A stretch of DNA of 64,000 nucleotides from Dongia mobilis (lineage in GTDB: Bacteria; Pseudomonadota; Alphaproteobacteria; Dongiales; Dongiaceae), in NCBI RefSeq assembly GCF_004363235.1, contig NZ_SNYW01000006.1, positions 1 through 64,000 on the forward strand, given 5' to 3'. Under the pieces are notes generated by a model. That model saw only the letters and a list, made by a program, of their open reading frames with translations. It had not been told where the DNA came from and searched no databases. How positions within the stretch are numbered: position 1 is the stretch's first letter; each line of letters opens with the position of its first letter. Below are positions 21,255-34,605 of this stretch, piece by piece. Position numbers and translations under genes: made by a program.

Positions 21255-23306
21255 ATGCGCATCAAGACCATTCTGGCCGGCCTGGCGATGTTGCTGGTGG
21301 CACTGTTCGCGACGGTGCTTGCCATCGTCAACTCGACCGATTTCAACGCGTACAGGGACTGGGTCGCGGCCCAGGTGAAGGCGGCGACGGGTCGCGATCT
21401 TGTCCTGGCCGGCAATGTCGAGGTCGGGCTGTCGCTCACCCCCCGGGTCACCGTCAGCGACGTCACCTTCCGCAACGCGGATTGGGGCAGCGAACCCGCC
21501 ATGCTGCGTTTCGGCAAGTTGACCGCCGAGATTGAGCTCTGGCCGCTGCTCTCGGATCAGATCGTCATCCGGCGCCTGGTCCTGAGCGATGCCGACATCC
21601 TGCTCGAGACCAATGCCGAGGATGTCGGCAATTGGGTGTTCGGATCGGGCGGTGGATCGACCGCCCCGCTGCCACATGTCGGCGAGGTCGAAATCCAGCG
21701 TCTGGCCTTCCGCTTCAGGAACGGCGTCACCGGCCAGGCGGCGCGCCTCGACATCGACCAGTTGACGGCCCAGACCGACGGGCCCGGCGGCGCCATCAGC
21801 CTGGCGATGAAGGCGGCAGCGGACGGACAGATACTGCAGATCGACGGCAGCCTTGGCGCGCTGGCGCAATTCACCACCGGTCCGCTGCCGGTCGACCTCA
21901 AGGGCAGCCTCGGCGATCTGACCTTTGCCGTAGGCGGCCGCATCGACAACCCGGCGGCGGTGGACGGCATCAATCTCGACCTGACGCTGGCGGCGCCGAA
22001 GCCCGTCACCATCGCCGGCTTCAGCCTGCCGGGCCAGGGGCCCTATCGCCTGGCCGGGCAGCTGACCGGGGCGGATGGCGCCTTTACCCTGGGAGCGGCC
22101 AGCGGACGCGTCGGTGACAGCGATTTTGCCGGCGAACTGGTCTATCGCATCGGTGCCGAGCGCCCCTATCTCGGTCTGCGCCTCGCCTCGACCAAGCTGA
22201 ATTCCGGGGATTTCGGGCTTGCGCCGGTGCTCTCCGGCCCGGACAAGGGACCCAGCGATGGCCGCGCCTTCTCGGCCGAGCCCTGGGACGTACCGCAACT
22301 CGACTTCCTCGATGCCGACATCGCCTGGACCGCGCAGGAATTCAACCACGGCCCCTATCCGCTGAAGAATGCCAGCATCGCCTTCACCCTGGCGGCGGGC
22401 AAGCTGACCCTCAGCTCGGTCACCGGCAATCTGGTCGACGGCCGTTTTTCGGCTGCCGGCTCGCTGGATTCGATGCAATCACCGGCACCGCTCGCGGTTC
22501 GGCTGCGGGCCGACGATGTGGCAGCGGGGCCGCTGCTGGAGACCATGGGCCTCGCTTCCGTGCTGAGCAGCCGCCAGGCCAATCTCGAGGTCGAGATCGC
22601 CGGCCCGGCGCAATCGCTGCGCAGCCTGATGGCCGGGGCCAACGGCTTCGTCACCTTCGAGGCCGGACGCGGGCAATTGCAGAACCGCTTCGCAAGACTG
22701 CTTTTTGCCGACCTGTTCCAGCTGATTTCCTTCGGCGGCAGCGATGACGCCGCGCTGGTCAATTGCCTGGTGACGCGTTTCCGCATCGAGAACGGCATCG
22801 CGCGGGCGCGCGGCCTGGTGCTGGATACGCCGGGCGCCACGGTGGTGGGTTCCGGCCAGATCGACCTGCGGGAGGAACGTCTCGGTCTCCATCTCGACAC
22901 GCAGTCGAAACAGGTCAACCTCGCCAATCTCGCCGTGCCGATGAATGTCGGCGGCACGCTCAGCAGCCCCAGCGTCACGCCGGATGCGCTGGGCGCCGTC
23001 GGCAATACTGCGGAATTCGCCACGCGGGCGGCGGATCTGGCGACACTCGGCGTTCTCTCATCCCTGACCGGGCTGGGCGAATCCAAGGATCTCGGCCCCG
23101 ATCCCTGCCGCACGGCGCTGGATGAAGGGGCAAAGGCCGGGCAGGGATCGACGACCAGCCCCGGCCAGAAGATCCAGCAGGGTGCCGGGCAGGTGATCGA
23201 GGGCATCGGCGAGGGTGCCAAGGCGGTCGGCGAGGAAACCGGCAAGGCGCTGGAGTCGATCGGCGAGGGCATTGGCGAAGGCCTCAACAACCTGTTCGGG
23301 AACTGA
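21255..23306 (+). CDS. AsmA-family inner-membrane/periplasmic protein
   Basis: The 683-residue protein starts with one membrane anchor (about residues 5-25) followed by FNAYRDWVAAQVKAATGRDLVLAGNVEVGLSLTPRVTVSDVTF, the AsmA opening. The AsmA C-terminal core lies around residues 420-600. Family members are envelope proteins linked to lipid transport and outer-membrane homeostasis. The last about 50 residues are a low-complexity tail of IGEG/AKAVGEE repeats ending GLNNLFGN, predicted amphipathic. It is followed 6 bp later by the ATP12 gene. Confidence 0.88.
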   Translation: MRIKTILAGLAMLLVALFATVLAIVNSTDFNAYRDWVAAQVKAATGRDLVLAGNVEVGLSLTPRVTVSDVTFRNADWGSEPAMLRFGKLTAEIELWPLLSDQIVIRRLVLSDADILLETNAEDVGNWVFGSGGGSTAPLPHVGEVEIQRLAFRFRNGVTGQAARLDIDQLTAQTDGPGGAISLAMKAAADGQILQIDGSLGALAQFTTGPLPVDLKGSLGDLTFAVGGRIDNPAAVDGINLDLTLAAPKPVTIAGFSLPGQGPYRLAGQLTGADGAFTLGAASGRVGDSDFAGELVYRIGAERPYLGLRLASTKLNSGDFGLAPVLSGPDKGPSDGRAFSAEPWDVPQLDFLDADIAWTAQEFNHGPYPLKNASIAFTLAAGKLTLSSVTGNLVDGRFSAAGSLDSMQSPAPLAVRLRADDVAAGPLLETMGLASVLSSRQANLEVEIAGPAQSLRSLMAGANGFVTFEAGRGQLQNRFARLLFADLFQLISFGGSDDAALVNCLVTRFRIENGIARARGLVLDTPGATVVGSGQIDLREERLGLHLDTQSKQVNLANLAVPMNVGGTLSSPSVTPDALGAVGNTAEFATRAADLATLGVLSSLTGLGESKDLGPDPCRTALDEGAKAGQGSTTSPGQKIQQGAGQVIEGIGEGAKAVGEETGKALESIGEGIGEGLNNLFGN

Positions 23307-23311
23307 ACCTC

Positions 23312-24025
23312 ATGTCGCAACCGGCGCTGCGGCGCTTCTACAAGCAGGCCACTTCCGTCCCCTGCGGCCAGGGCCACCGCATCGAGCTCGACGGCAAGGC
23401 GTTGCACTCGCCGGCCAAGCACGAGCTGATCCTGCCGGGCCGGGCACTGGCCGCGGCGATCGCCGAGGAATGGGCGCGGCAGGGCGAGAAACTGGCGCCC
23501 CACACCATGTCGCTGATGCAGCTGGCGGCGACCGCAATCGACCGCGTCGCCCCGGAGCGGCCGCGGGTGGTGGACGAGGTGGTCGGCTATGCCGGCACGG
23601 ATCTGGTCTGCTACCGCGCTGCCGAGCCGCCGGCCCTGGCCGTGCGCCAGGCACAAGCCTGGGACCCGCTGATCGACTGGCTGCGGCGACGCTATGATGT
23701 CAGCCTCGTCGCCACCACCGGAATCGTCGCCGTGGCGCAGCCGGAAGCGACGCTGGAGGCGCTCCGGCGCGTTGTTGCCGGCATGGACCATTTCACCCTT
23801 GCCGCCCTCGCCAGCATGACCGGTGCGGCTGGATCGCTGGTGATCGCGCTGGCGCTCGCCGGCGGCGAGATCACGCCGGAGGAGGCGGCCCACGCTGCCC
23901 AGCTCGACGAATTGTTCCAGGCAGAGCGCTGGGGCGAGGACAAGGAAGCGATCGACCGACGGGTGGCGCAACTGGGCGATCTGGTCGCTGCCAAAAGGTT
24001 CCTGGACCTGCTGGCGGCGGGCTGA
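23312..24025 (+). CDS. ATP12-family F1-ATPase assembly chaperone
   Basis: The 237-residue protein matches the ATP12 family, which in mitochondria binds the F1 alpha subunit before assembly. Visible hallmarks are RRFYKQATSVPCGQGHRIELDGKALHSPAKHELILP, LAAAIAEEWARQ and the TDLVCYRA segment followed by WDPL. The family is restricted largely to alphaproteobacteria and mitochondria, which supports the assignment of the organism. Its role in bacteria is inferred from the eukaryotic homologue. Confidence 0.92.
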   Translation: MSQPALRRFYKQATSVPCGQGHRIELDGKALHSPAKHELILPGRALAAAIAEEWARQGEKLAPHTMSLMQLAATAIDRVAPERPRVVDEVVGYAGTDLVCYRAAEPPALAVRQAQAWDPLIDWLRRRYDVSLVATTGIVAVAQPEATLEALRRVVAGMDHFTLAALASMTGAAGSLVIALALAGGEITPEEAAHAAQLDELFQAERWGEDKEAIDRRVAQLGDLVAAKRFLDLLAAG

Positions 24026-24137
24026 ACCGGGCGCCGGCCCGGCGGGACTTCGCCCCGCGGCTTGAGCGGGTATCGGCCCCGTGCTATCCAGAACCGCCTT
24101 CGCACCTGCGGAAAAACCCGGGGCGGCAAACAGGGCG

Positions 24138-24170
24138 CCTCCGACCGCGACGCTGACGGACGGTCGGAGG
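24138..24170. repeat. 10-bp inverted repeat upstream of pccB
   Basis: CCTCCGACCG (24138-24147) and CGGTCGGAGG (24161-24170) are perfect reverse complements separated by 13 bases. The repeat lies 28 bp before the pccB start in the 173-bp gap after the ATP12 gene. It could be an operator or a leader hairpin for the propionyl-CoA carboxylase genes. There is no T-run. Confidence 0.45.
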
Positions 24171-24198
24171 AGAACGGCTAGGGTGGGGAACGCGCCAG

Positions 24199-25731
24199 AT
24201 GCAGGAAATCCTGAAACAGCTTGAGGAAAAGCGCGCGGCTGCCCGCGCCGGCGGTGGCCAAAGGCGCGTCGATGCGCAGCATTCCAAGGGGCGCCTGACT
24301 GCCCGCGAGCGCATCGAATTGCTGCTCGATCCCGGTTCCTTCGAGGAATGGGACATGTTCGTCGAGCATCGCTGCCACGATTTCGGCATGGGTTCGCAAC
24401 GGGTCCCCGGCGACGGCGTCGTCACCGGCTATGGCACCATCAACGGCCGCCTCGTTTTCGTCTTCAGCCAGGATTTCACCGTCTTCGGCGGCTCGCTCTC
24501 CGAAGCCCATGCCGAGAAGATCAGCAAGGTGATGGACCAGGCGATCCGCGTCGGCGCGCCGGTGATTGGCCTCAACGATTCCGGCGGCGCCCGCATCCAG
24601 GAGGGTGTCGCGTCATTGGCCGGCTATGCCGAGGTGTTCCAGCGCAACATCATGGCCTCCGGCGTCGTGCCGCAGATCAGTGTCGTCATGGGTCCCTGCG
24701 CCGGTGGCGCCGTCTATTCCCCTGCCATGACCGATTTCATCTTCATGGTGAAGGACAGTTCCTACATGTTCGTCACCGGACCTGACGTGGTGAAGACCGT
24801 GACCCACGAAACGGTGACCTTCGAGCAATTGGGCGGCGCGCTCACCCATTCCCAGAAATCCGGTGTCGCCGATCTGGCCTTCGAGAACGATGTCGAGGCG
24901 CTCCTTGAAGTGCGCCGTTTCGTCGACATGCTGCCGGCGTCCAACCGCGAAAAGGCGCCGGCGCGTCCCTCGCCCGACCCGATCGACCGGGACGAGATGT
25001 CGCTGGATACGCTGATCCCGGCCAACCCGAACAAGCCCTACGACATGAAGGAACTCATTCAGAAAGTCGTCGACGAGGGCGAGTTCTTCGAACTGCAGCC
25101 GAACCATGCCGGCAACATCCTCACCGGGTTTGCGCGCATGGGCGGCGAGACGGTCGGCATCGTCGCCAACCAGCCGATGGTGCTGGCCGGCTGTCTCGAT
25201 ATCGATTCGTCCCGCAAGGCGGCGCGTTTCGTGCGCTTCTGCGACTGCTTCGAGATTCCGATCGTCACCTTCGTGGATGTGCCAGGTTTTCTTCCTGGCA
25301 CCAGCCAAGAACACGGCGCCATCATCAAGCACGGCGCCAAGCTGCTCTTCGCCTATGGCGAGGCGACCGTGCCGAAGGTCACGGTGATCACAAGGAAGGC
25401 CTATGGCGGCGCCTATGACGTGATGAGTTCGAAGCATCTCCGGGGTGACGTCAATTTCGCCTGGCCCACGGCCGAGATTGCCGTGATGGGCCCGAAGGGA
25501 GCGGTCGAGATCATCTTCCGCGCCGATATCGGCGACCCACAGAAGATCGCCGAGCGGACCGAGGAGTACCGCCAGAAATTCGCCACACCTTTTGTGGCCG
25601 GGGCGCGCGGCTTCATCGACGACGTGATCATGCCGCATTCCACCCGCAAGCGCATCTGCCGCTCGCTCGCCATGCTCAGGGACAAGAAGGTCGAGAATCC
25701 CTGGAAGAAGCACGACAACATTCCGCTTTAA
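24199..25731 (+). CDS. pccB: Propionyl-CoA carboxylase beta (carboxyltransferase) subunit
   Basis: The 510-residue carboxyltransferase transfers CO2 from carboxybiotin to propionyl-CoA, giving methylmalonyl-CoA. Two crotonase-like halves are visible. [14 protein letters not shown] and [34 protein letters not shown] are in the N half, and [28 protein letters not shown] with [18 protein letters not shown] is in the C half. These match PccB better than AccD or MccB. It is followed 22 bp later by pccA. Confidence 0.95.
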   Translation: MQEILKQLEEKRAAARAGGGQRRVDAQHSKGRLTARERIELLLDPGSFEEWDMFVEHRCHDFGMGSQRVPGDGVVTGYGTINGRLVFVFSQDFTVFGGSLSEAHAEKISKVMDQAIRVGAPVIGLNDSGGARIQEGVASLAGYAEVFQRNIMASGVVPQISVVMGPCAGGAVYSPAMTDFIFMVKDSSYMFVTGPDVVKTVTHETVTFEQLGGALTHSQKSGVADLAFENDVEALLEVRRFVDMLPASNREKAPARPSPDPIDRDEMSLDTLIPANPNKPYDMKELIQKVVDEGEFFELQPNHAGNILTGFARMGGETVGIVANQPMVLAGCLDIDSSRKAARFVRFCDCFEIPIVTFVDVPGFLPGTSQEHGAIIKHGAKLLFAYGEATVPKVTVITRKAYGGAYDVMSSKHLRGDVNFAWPTAEIAVMGPKGAVEIIFRADIGDPQKIAERTEEYRQKFATPFVAGARGFIDDVIMPHSTRKRICRSLAMLRDKKVENPWKKHDNIPL

Positions 25732-25753
25732 GGCCGCGGCGAGGAAACGCAAG

Positions 25754-27738
<1,985 letters not shown>

Positions 27739-27739
<1 letters not shown>

Positions 27740-28020
27740 TGGCCGGCATTGCGCGGCGCTGCGTCATCAGCGGCAAGGTTCAGGGGGTCTGGTTCCGCGC
27801 CTGGACCGTGCAGGAGGCCACCAAGCTGGGCCTCAGGGGCTGGGTGCGCAACCGGGCCGACGGTTCGGTCGAGGCGCTCCTTGCCGGGCCGGCGGAGAGG
27901 GTGGAGGCGATGATCGCGCTCTGCCATGAGGGTCCGCGCGCGGCCCGCGTCAGCAGCGTCACGGCCAGCGATTTCTCCGGCGAGGTGCCGGCCGACTTCC
28001 GCCAGATCGACGACGCCTAG
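27739..28020 (+). CDS. acyP: Acylphosphatase
   Basis: The 93-residue protein has the acylphosphatase signature: [44 protein letters not shown], with the catalytic Arg in GVWFR and Asn in [10 protein letters not shown]. It hydrolyses acyl phosphates such as carboxyphosphate-like species. TGATG overlap with pccA implies translational coupling, which is a suggestive but unproven link to carboxylase metabolism. Confidence 0.93.
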
Positions 28021-28028
28021 GAGGGACG

Positions 28029-28796
28029 ATGAATCTCGGCATCGACGGCAAGCGCGCTTTGGTCCTGGGTGCCTCACAGGGTCTGGGCGCCGCATCGGCG
28101 GCGGCCCTGGCGGCGGAGGGCGTCGCGGTGACGTTGCTGGCACGCAACGCAGCGAAAATGCAGGCGCTGGTCGCGACAATGGGCGGCCAGGCCGGCTATA
28201 TCGTCGCCGATCTCTTCGATCGCGGGGCGCTCGAGCCTGTCCTTGCCGATCCGCGCGGCTACGACATCCTCGTCCTCAATGCGCCGCCGCCGCCGCCGGT
28301 GACGGCACAGGCCTTCGACCGCGCCCAGTGGCGCCGGCAATTCGACGCCATGTTCCTCAACCAGATCGAACTCGCCGCCCATCTCGGCGCCGGCATGGCC
28401 AGCCGTGGCTGGGGCCGCATCGTCTCGATCGCGTCCACCAGCGTGCAGGAGCCGATCCCCGGCCTGGTCTATTCGAACGCGCTGCGCGCGGCGCTGCAGA
28501 ACTGGCTGCGCTCGCTGGCGGATGAAGTGGCGGGGCAGGGCGTCACGGTGAATACGGTGGCACCCGGCGCCTTTGCGACCGAGCGCACGGCGAGCCTCGA
28601 TACCGCCGCCGCGGCGCGCAGCGGCAAATCGCTGGAGGCGATTCAGGCCGAAGGCGCGGCGGAGATCCCGGCCGGCCGCTATGGCGAGGCGGCCGAGTTC
28701 GGCGCCATGGTCGCCTTCCTCTGCGGCCAATCCTCTGCCTATACCACCGGCGGCTATTTCCGCCTCGATGGCGGCTCGAGCCGCGGCGCTATCTGA
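28029..28796 (+). CDS. Atypical short-chain dehydrogenase/reductase family protein
   Basis: The 255-residue protein has the SDR nucleotide-binding turn GASQGLGAASA and a C-terminal GGYFRLDGGSSR typical of FabG-like enzymes. The active-site helix reads VYSNALRAAL, where the usual YXXXK lysine is replaced by leucine. This pattern occurs in a branch of 3-oxoacyl reductase-like SDRs, so activity is uncertain. The motif LVLNAPPPPPV replaces the common NNAG. It follows acyP by 8 bp and overlaps the convergent DUF6455 gene by 8 bp. Confidence 0.82.
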   Translation: MNLGIDGKRALVLGASQGLGAASAAALAAEGVAVTLLARNAAKMQALVATMGGQAGYIVADLFDRGALEPVLADPRGYDILVLNAPPPPPVTAQAFDRAQWRRQFDAMFLNQIELAAHLGAGMASRGWGRIVSIASTSVQEPIPGLVYSNALRAALQNWLRSLADEVAGQGVTVNTVAPGAFATERTASLDTAAAARSGKSLEAIQAEGAAEIPAGRYGEAAEFGAMVAFLCGQSSAYTTGGYFRLDGGSSRGAI

Positions 28797-29064
28797 GGCC
28801 GGGCTTCGGCTGCAGCGCGGATTGCAGCATATCGGCATTCGGGCAGAAACCCTGCCACGCATCACGCCGCCGCCACCCATCGGCAATCCAGTGGGCGCAG
28901 GTGTCATGGGTCGGACAGGCGAGGCAACGCTGCATGGCGGTTTGCAGCCGATCCGTGCCGCATTGCTGCTGAACGGTTTCGGGCCTGAGGTCGAGCAGGA
29001 TTAGCATGGCGCCGAGCGAGGCGCCGGATTCGGCGCGACCCGGGGCGATTTCTTCCGGATTCAT
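28789..29064 (-). CDS. DUF6455-like small cysteine-rich protein
   Basis: The 91-residue protein begins MNPEEIAPGRAESGASLGAML and has a conserved cysteine pattern CLACPTHDTCAHWI followed by FCPNADML near the C terminus. This matches the DUF6455 family of alphaproteobacteria, whose function is unknown. The four cysteines suggest metal or Fe-S binding. The frame is open upstream to 29247, but the ATG at 29064 fits the family. Confidence 0.7.
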   Translation of the reverse strand: MNPEEIAPGRAESGASLGAMLILLDLRPETVQQQCGTDRLQTAMQRCLACPTHDTCAHWIADGWRRRDAWQGFCPNADMLQSALQPKPGLR

Positions 29065-29218
29065 GATACGTCTCCATCCACTGCGTTCCCCTCTTTGCTC
29101 GCGGGGGATCGGCGAATTAGGGACCCGGACATCACCCCGCGCCAATGTGGCGAATTGTGCCGCGACCAAGGGTCGCGCCAGGATGGTCGGCAAGTCAGCC
29201 GCCGGGTCAACTGCCGGG

Positions 29219-29872
29219 TCAGCTGCCGAATACCTCGTCGAAGGCACCCCGGAGCGCCATGTCGAGTTCGGGCATCGAGATGAGGATGCCGAGTTTCACC
29301 AGCGAGGTGACGCCAAAGGGCGTCGCTTCGCTTTCCGCGATGCCGCAGGGCACGATGCCGGCGAAATGCGCGAGATCGGGTTCGAGGTTGAGCGAGATGC
29401 CGTGATAGCTGACGCCATGCCGCACGCGCACGCCGATGGCGGCGATCTTGTCCTCGCGCCTGCCCTCTGCCACCCAGATGCCGACGCGCCCCGCGCGCCG
29501 CTCGCCCTTCACGTTGAAGCGGGCGAGGGTGCGGATCAACCATTCCTCGAGATCGTGGACGAAGCCGCGCACGTCGCCGCCGCGGGCGCGCAGGTCCAGC
29601 ATGACATAACCGATGCGCTGGCCAGGGCCGTGATAGGTGAACTGGCCGCCGCGTCCGGCCTGATAGATGGGGAAGCGGTCGGGCTGCAGCAAATCGGCGG
29701 GGCGGGCGCTGGTACCGGCGGTGTAGAGCGGCGGGTGCTCCAGCAGCCAGACGGTTTCCGGCGCCGTCCCGGCCCTGATCGCGGCAACGCGGTTCTCCAT
29801 GAAAGCGAGGGCTTCCGGGTAGTCGACCAGCCGATCTTCCGCCAGCCACGTCAGATGCTGCAATTCACTCAC
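29219..29872 (-). CDS. lipB: Octanoyltransferase (lipoyl biosynthesis)
   Basis: The 217-residue enzyme moves octanoate from acyl carrier protein to lipoyl domains. Features: the substrate-binding [22 protein letters not shown], the lysine in [11 protein letters not shown] and the catalytic Cys in [10 protein letters not shown]. Between its stop and the DUF6455 gene is a 154-bp stretch with two near-identical 12-bp units (29201-29224) that reach into the lipB end. Confidence 0.94.
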   Translation of the reverse strand: MSELQHLTWLAEDRLVDYPEALAFMENRVAAIRAGTAPETVWLLEHPPLYTAGTSARPADLLQPDRFPIYQAGRGGQFTYHGPGQRIGYVMLDLRARGGDVRGFVHDLEEWLIRTLARFNVKGERRAGRVGIWVAEGRREDKIAAIGVRVRHGVSYHGISLNLEPDLAHFAGIVPCGIAESEATPFGVTSLVKLGILISMPELDMALRGAFDEVFGS

Positions 29873-29903
29873 GGCAACCCCTTTGAAACATTGATGTTTT
29901 TGT

Positions 29904-29933
29904 TTGCTTGATCGGCGCCAGCCGATTTGCTAT
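29904..29933 (+). promoter_or_regulatory. Candidate promoter for tRNA-Leu
   Basis: TTGCTT (29904-29909) and TGCTAT (29928-29933) are 18 bases apart, 44 bases before the tRNA 5' end. The surrounding sequence is T-rich against a GC-rich background. The match to sigma-70 is moderate. Confidence 0.42.
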
Positions 29934-29977
29934 TCCCCGGCGCGCTGTCTGGCAAGGGTCATGTGACCCTTGGGGGC

Positions 29978-30062
29978 GCGGTCGTGGCGGAATTGGTAGA
30001 CGCGCAGCGTTGAGGTCGCTGTGGGGCAACCCGTGGAAGTTCGAGTCTTCTCGACCGCACCA
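29978..30062 (+). tRNA. tRNA-Leu (anticodon GAG)
   Basis: The acceptor GCGGTCG pairs with CGACCGC, followed by discriminator A and an encoded CCA (30060-30062). The anticodon stem CAGCG/CGCTG encloses the loop TTGAGGT, giving anticodon GAG (30012-30014), which reads CUU/CUC leucine codons. The variable arm GGGGCAACCC is long, as in class II tRNAs, and the T arm has TTCGAGT. Confidence 0.96.
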
Positions 30063-30215
30063 ACCTGACAGCCTTCTTTCCGAGCCGCTCCGTTGGCTCG
30101 TCTATCTCCCTGAATCGACAGAAAATTCCCGCCAGCGCGCATGTCGCCGCGCTGGCATCCCTTGGCCCTGCCGCTATAATCCGCGCCAATTGCCGGCAGT
30201 GGAGGATGGGGCGAC

Positions 30216-32508
<2,293 letters not shown>

Positions 32509-32525
<17 letters not shown>

Positions 32526-33930
32526 CGATCCGCGCGAGGAGAAGGAGGAGCGCACCACCCTCGTCGAGACGGTGGACGAGGAGGAGCTCTACGGTCCCTC
32601 CGAGGAATTGCTGGAGAACGTCTCCTCCGCCCTCGCCGCGGGCGATGTCGCCCTGGTCGAAAGCCTGATCGAGCCGCTGCACCCGGCCGATGTCGCCGAC
32701 CTCATCGAGCATCTGGAACCCGAGCAGCTGCAGCTGTTCCTCGACATCACCCGGCACGCATTGGAGCCGGAGACGATCTCGCATCTGGACGAGACCCTGC
32801 GCGAGGAAGTGGTCGAGCAGATGGCGCCCGCCGAACTCGCCCGGGTCGTCACCGAGCTCGATTCCGACGATGCCGTCGACCTGCTGGAGGATCTCGACGA
32901 CGAGACCCAGCGCCAGGTGCTGGAAAACCTGCCGGCGGAAGAACGCGGCTTTATCGAGCAGGGCCTGACCTATCCGGAGGACAGCGCCGGGCGCCTGATG
33001 CAGCGCGAGCTGGTGGCGGTGCCGGCGAGCTGGGATGTCGGCCAGACCATCGACCACCTGCGCGGCAGCGCCGACCTGCCGGATGATTTCTACGACCTTT
33101 TCGTGGTCGATGCGGCGGGCAAGCCGGTCGGCTCCGTGCCGCTTTCCCGGGTGCTGCGCTCGAAGCGCGGAACCGGCCTCAACCGGATCATGGACGAGGA
33201 ACTGCGCCTCGTCCCCGCCGATACCGACCAGGAGGCGGTGGCCTATCTCTTCCGGCAATATGCGCTGATGTCCGCCCCCGTGGTGGATGCGGCCGGTCGC
33301 CTCATCGGCGTCATCACGGTCGACGACGTCGTGCGCGTGATCGACGAGGAAGCGGAGGAAGACCTCCTCAACATCGTCGGCGTCGGCGATACCGACTTTC
33401 ACGCGCCCGTTCATGTGACGGCCTTCCAGCGCGTCCGCTGGCTGGTGGTGACGCTGGTCAACACCCTCATCGCCGCCTTCGTCATCTCGCGCTTCGAGGA
33501 TACGATCGGGCATTACCCGGCCCTCGCCGTGCTCATGCCGATCACGGCCGCGATGGGCGGCAATGCCGGCGTCCAGGTCATCACCGTGACGGTGCGGGCA
33601 CTTGCCACCCGCGACATCACCCCCAATTCCAATGTCGGACGCATCGTCATGAAGGAACTGGCGGTGGGCTTCATGAATGCCCTGGTCTTCGCCGCGATCC
33701 TCGGCACACTGGGCGGGTTCTGGTTCGGCAATCTGGCTCTCGGCTTCGTGCTGGGCGCCGCCATGATCTTCAACATGGTCTGGGCCGGCTTTGCCGGCAC
33801 CACCATCCCGATCGTCATGGAAAAGCTGGGCTTCGACCCGGCAACCGGTGCAGGCCCCTTCCTCACCACCACCACCGATTGCCTCGGCTTCTTCGCCTTC
33901 CTCGGCCTCGCCACCCTCTTCCTCACCTGA
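32509..33930 (+). CDS. mgtE: Magnesium transporter MgtE
   Basis: The 473-residue protein has the cytosolic MgtE N domain (about 30-140; LHPADVADLIEHLEPEQ), two CBS domains (about 150-280; AGRLMQRELVAVPASW, LIGVITVDDVV), and a C-terminal pore domain of about five membrane helices (MPITAAMGGNAGVQVITVTVRALA is the pore motif). It imports Mg2+ and is gated by Mg2+ binding to the N and CBS domains. The start lies inside maeB in another frame. Confidence 0.94.
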
Positions 33931-34024
33931 GGAGAGCGCATGGCGGATATCCGCTTCGCGGTCTTGTGGGTGGCCGCCGCGGCTGGCAGGATGCCGCCTC
34001 GCGTGAAGCATGGAGGGGAATGGC

Positions 34025-34222
34025 ATGGCTCTCGAAATGCGCGGCACCTGCGAGAAATGCGCGCGGATTCTCCCTGAGGATTCGGCCGACGCCCTCATCT
34101 GCTCCTATGAATGCACCTGGTGCTCCTCCTGTGCCCAGGCCATGAGCCACATCTGTCCCAATTGCGGCGGCGACCTGCAGCGCCGCCCCGCCCGCCAGAA
34201 AAAGGAAAGCCGCGCATCATGA
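34025..34222 (+). CDS. DUF1272-family small zinc-ribbon-like protein
   Basis: The 65-residue protein shows the DUF1272 pattern: MALEMRGTCEKCARILP, ICSYECTWCSSCA and HICPNCGGDLQRRPARQ. Seven cysteines in CXXC-type pairs suggest zinc binding. The function is unknown. A GGAGGGG ribosome-binding site lies just ahead of the ATG at 34025; an in-frame ATG at 34010 is the alternative. It overlaps the next gene by 4 bases. Confidence 0.82.
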   Translation: MALEMRGTCEKCARILPEDSADALICSYECTWCSSCAQAMSHICPNCGGDLQRRPARQKKESRAS

Positions 34223-34602
34223 CCCGTCGCCTGATCTCCTCCGGTTCCGCCTTCGAAAAGACCGCCGGCTATTCCCGTGCCGTGGTGGATGGCGACTGGA
34301 TCTTCGTTTCCGGCACCACCGGCTTCGACTATGCCAAGATGAGCATCTCTGACGACGTGGTGGAACAGACCCACCAGACCTTCCGCAATATCCAGGCGGC
34401 GCTGGAACAGGCCGGCTCGGGCCTCAAGGACGTGGTGCGAGCCCGCTACATCATCGTCGACCCCGCCGACTGGCCCAGGGTGGCGCCGGTCTTCGGCCAG
34501 TATTTCGGCGAGATCCGCCCGGCCTCGACCGCGATCATCTCCGGCCTGGTCGACCCGAAGATGAAGATCGAGATCGAGGTCACCGCCAAGAAACAGGGGT
34601 AG
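34219..34602 (+). CDS. RidA/YjgF-family protein
   Basis: The 127-residue protein of the Rid family, many members of which hydrolyse reactive enamine/imine intermediates, contains GDWIFVSGTTGFD, TFRNIQAALEQAGSGLKDVVRARYII and the conserved RPASTAIISGLVDPKMKIEIEVTA, which includes the active-site arginine. The start ATG overlaps the DUF1272 stop. It is one of the RidA-like subgroups, not necessarily RidA itself. Confidence 0.88.
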   Translation: MTRRLISSGSAFEKTAGYSRAVVDGDWIFVSGTTGFDYAKMSISDDVVEQTHQTFRNIQAALEQAGSGLKDVVRARYIIVDPADWPRVAPVFGQYFGEIRPASTAIISGLVDPKMKIEIEVTAKKQG

Positions 34603-34605
34603 CCC

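Noticed and set aside
21234-22478. Minus-strand open frame opposite the AsmA-family gene
   Set aside because: Shadow frame with low-complexity composition; the plus-strand gene has a membrane anchor and AsmA features.
29201-29224. Two 12-bp near-repeats next to the lipB stop as a repeat element
   Set aside because: Only two copies differing by one base, reaching into the lipB end. More likely local slippage than a functional repeat.
29978-30062. tRNA-Leu as an integration site
   Set aside because: No integrase gene, direct repeat of the tRNA 3' end or composition shift is visible nearby.
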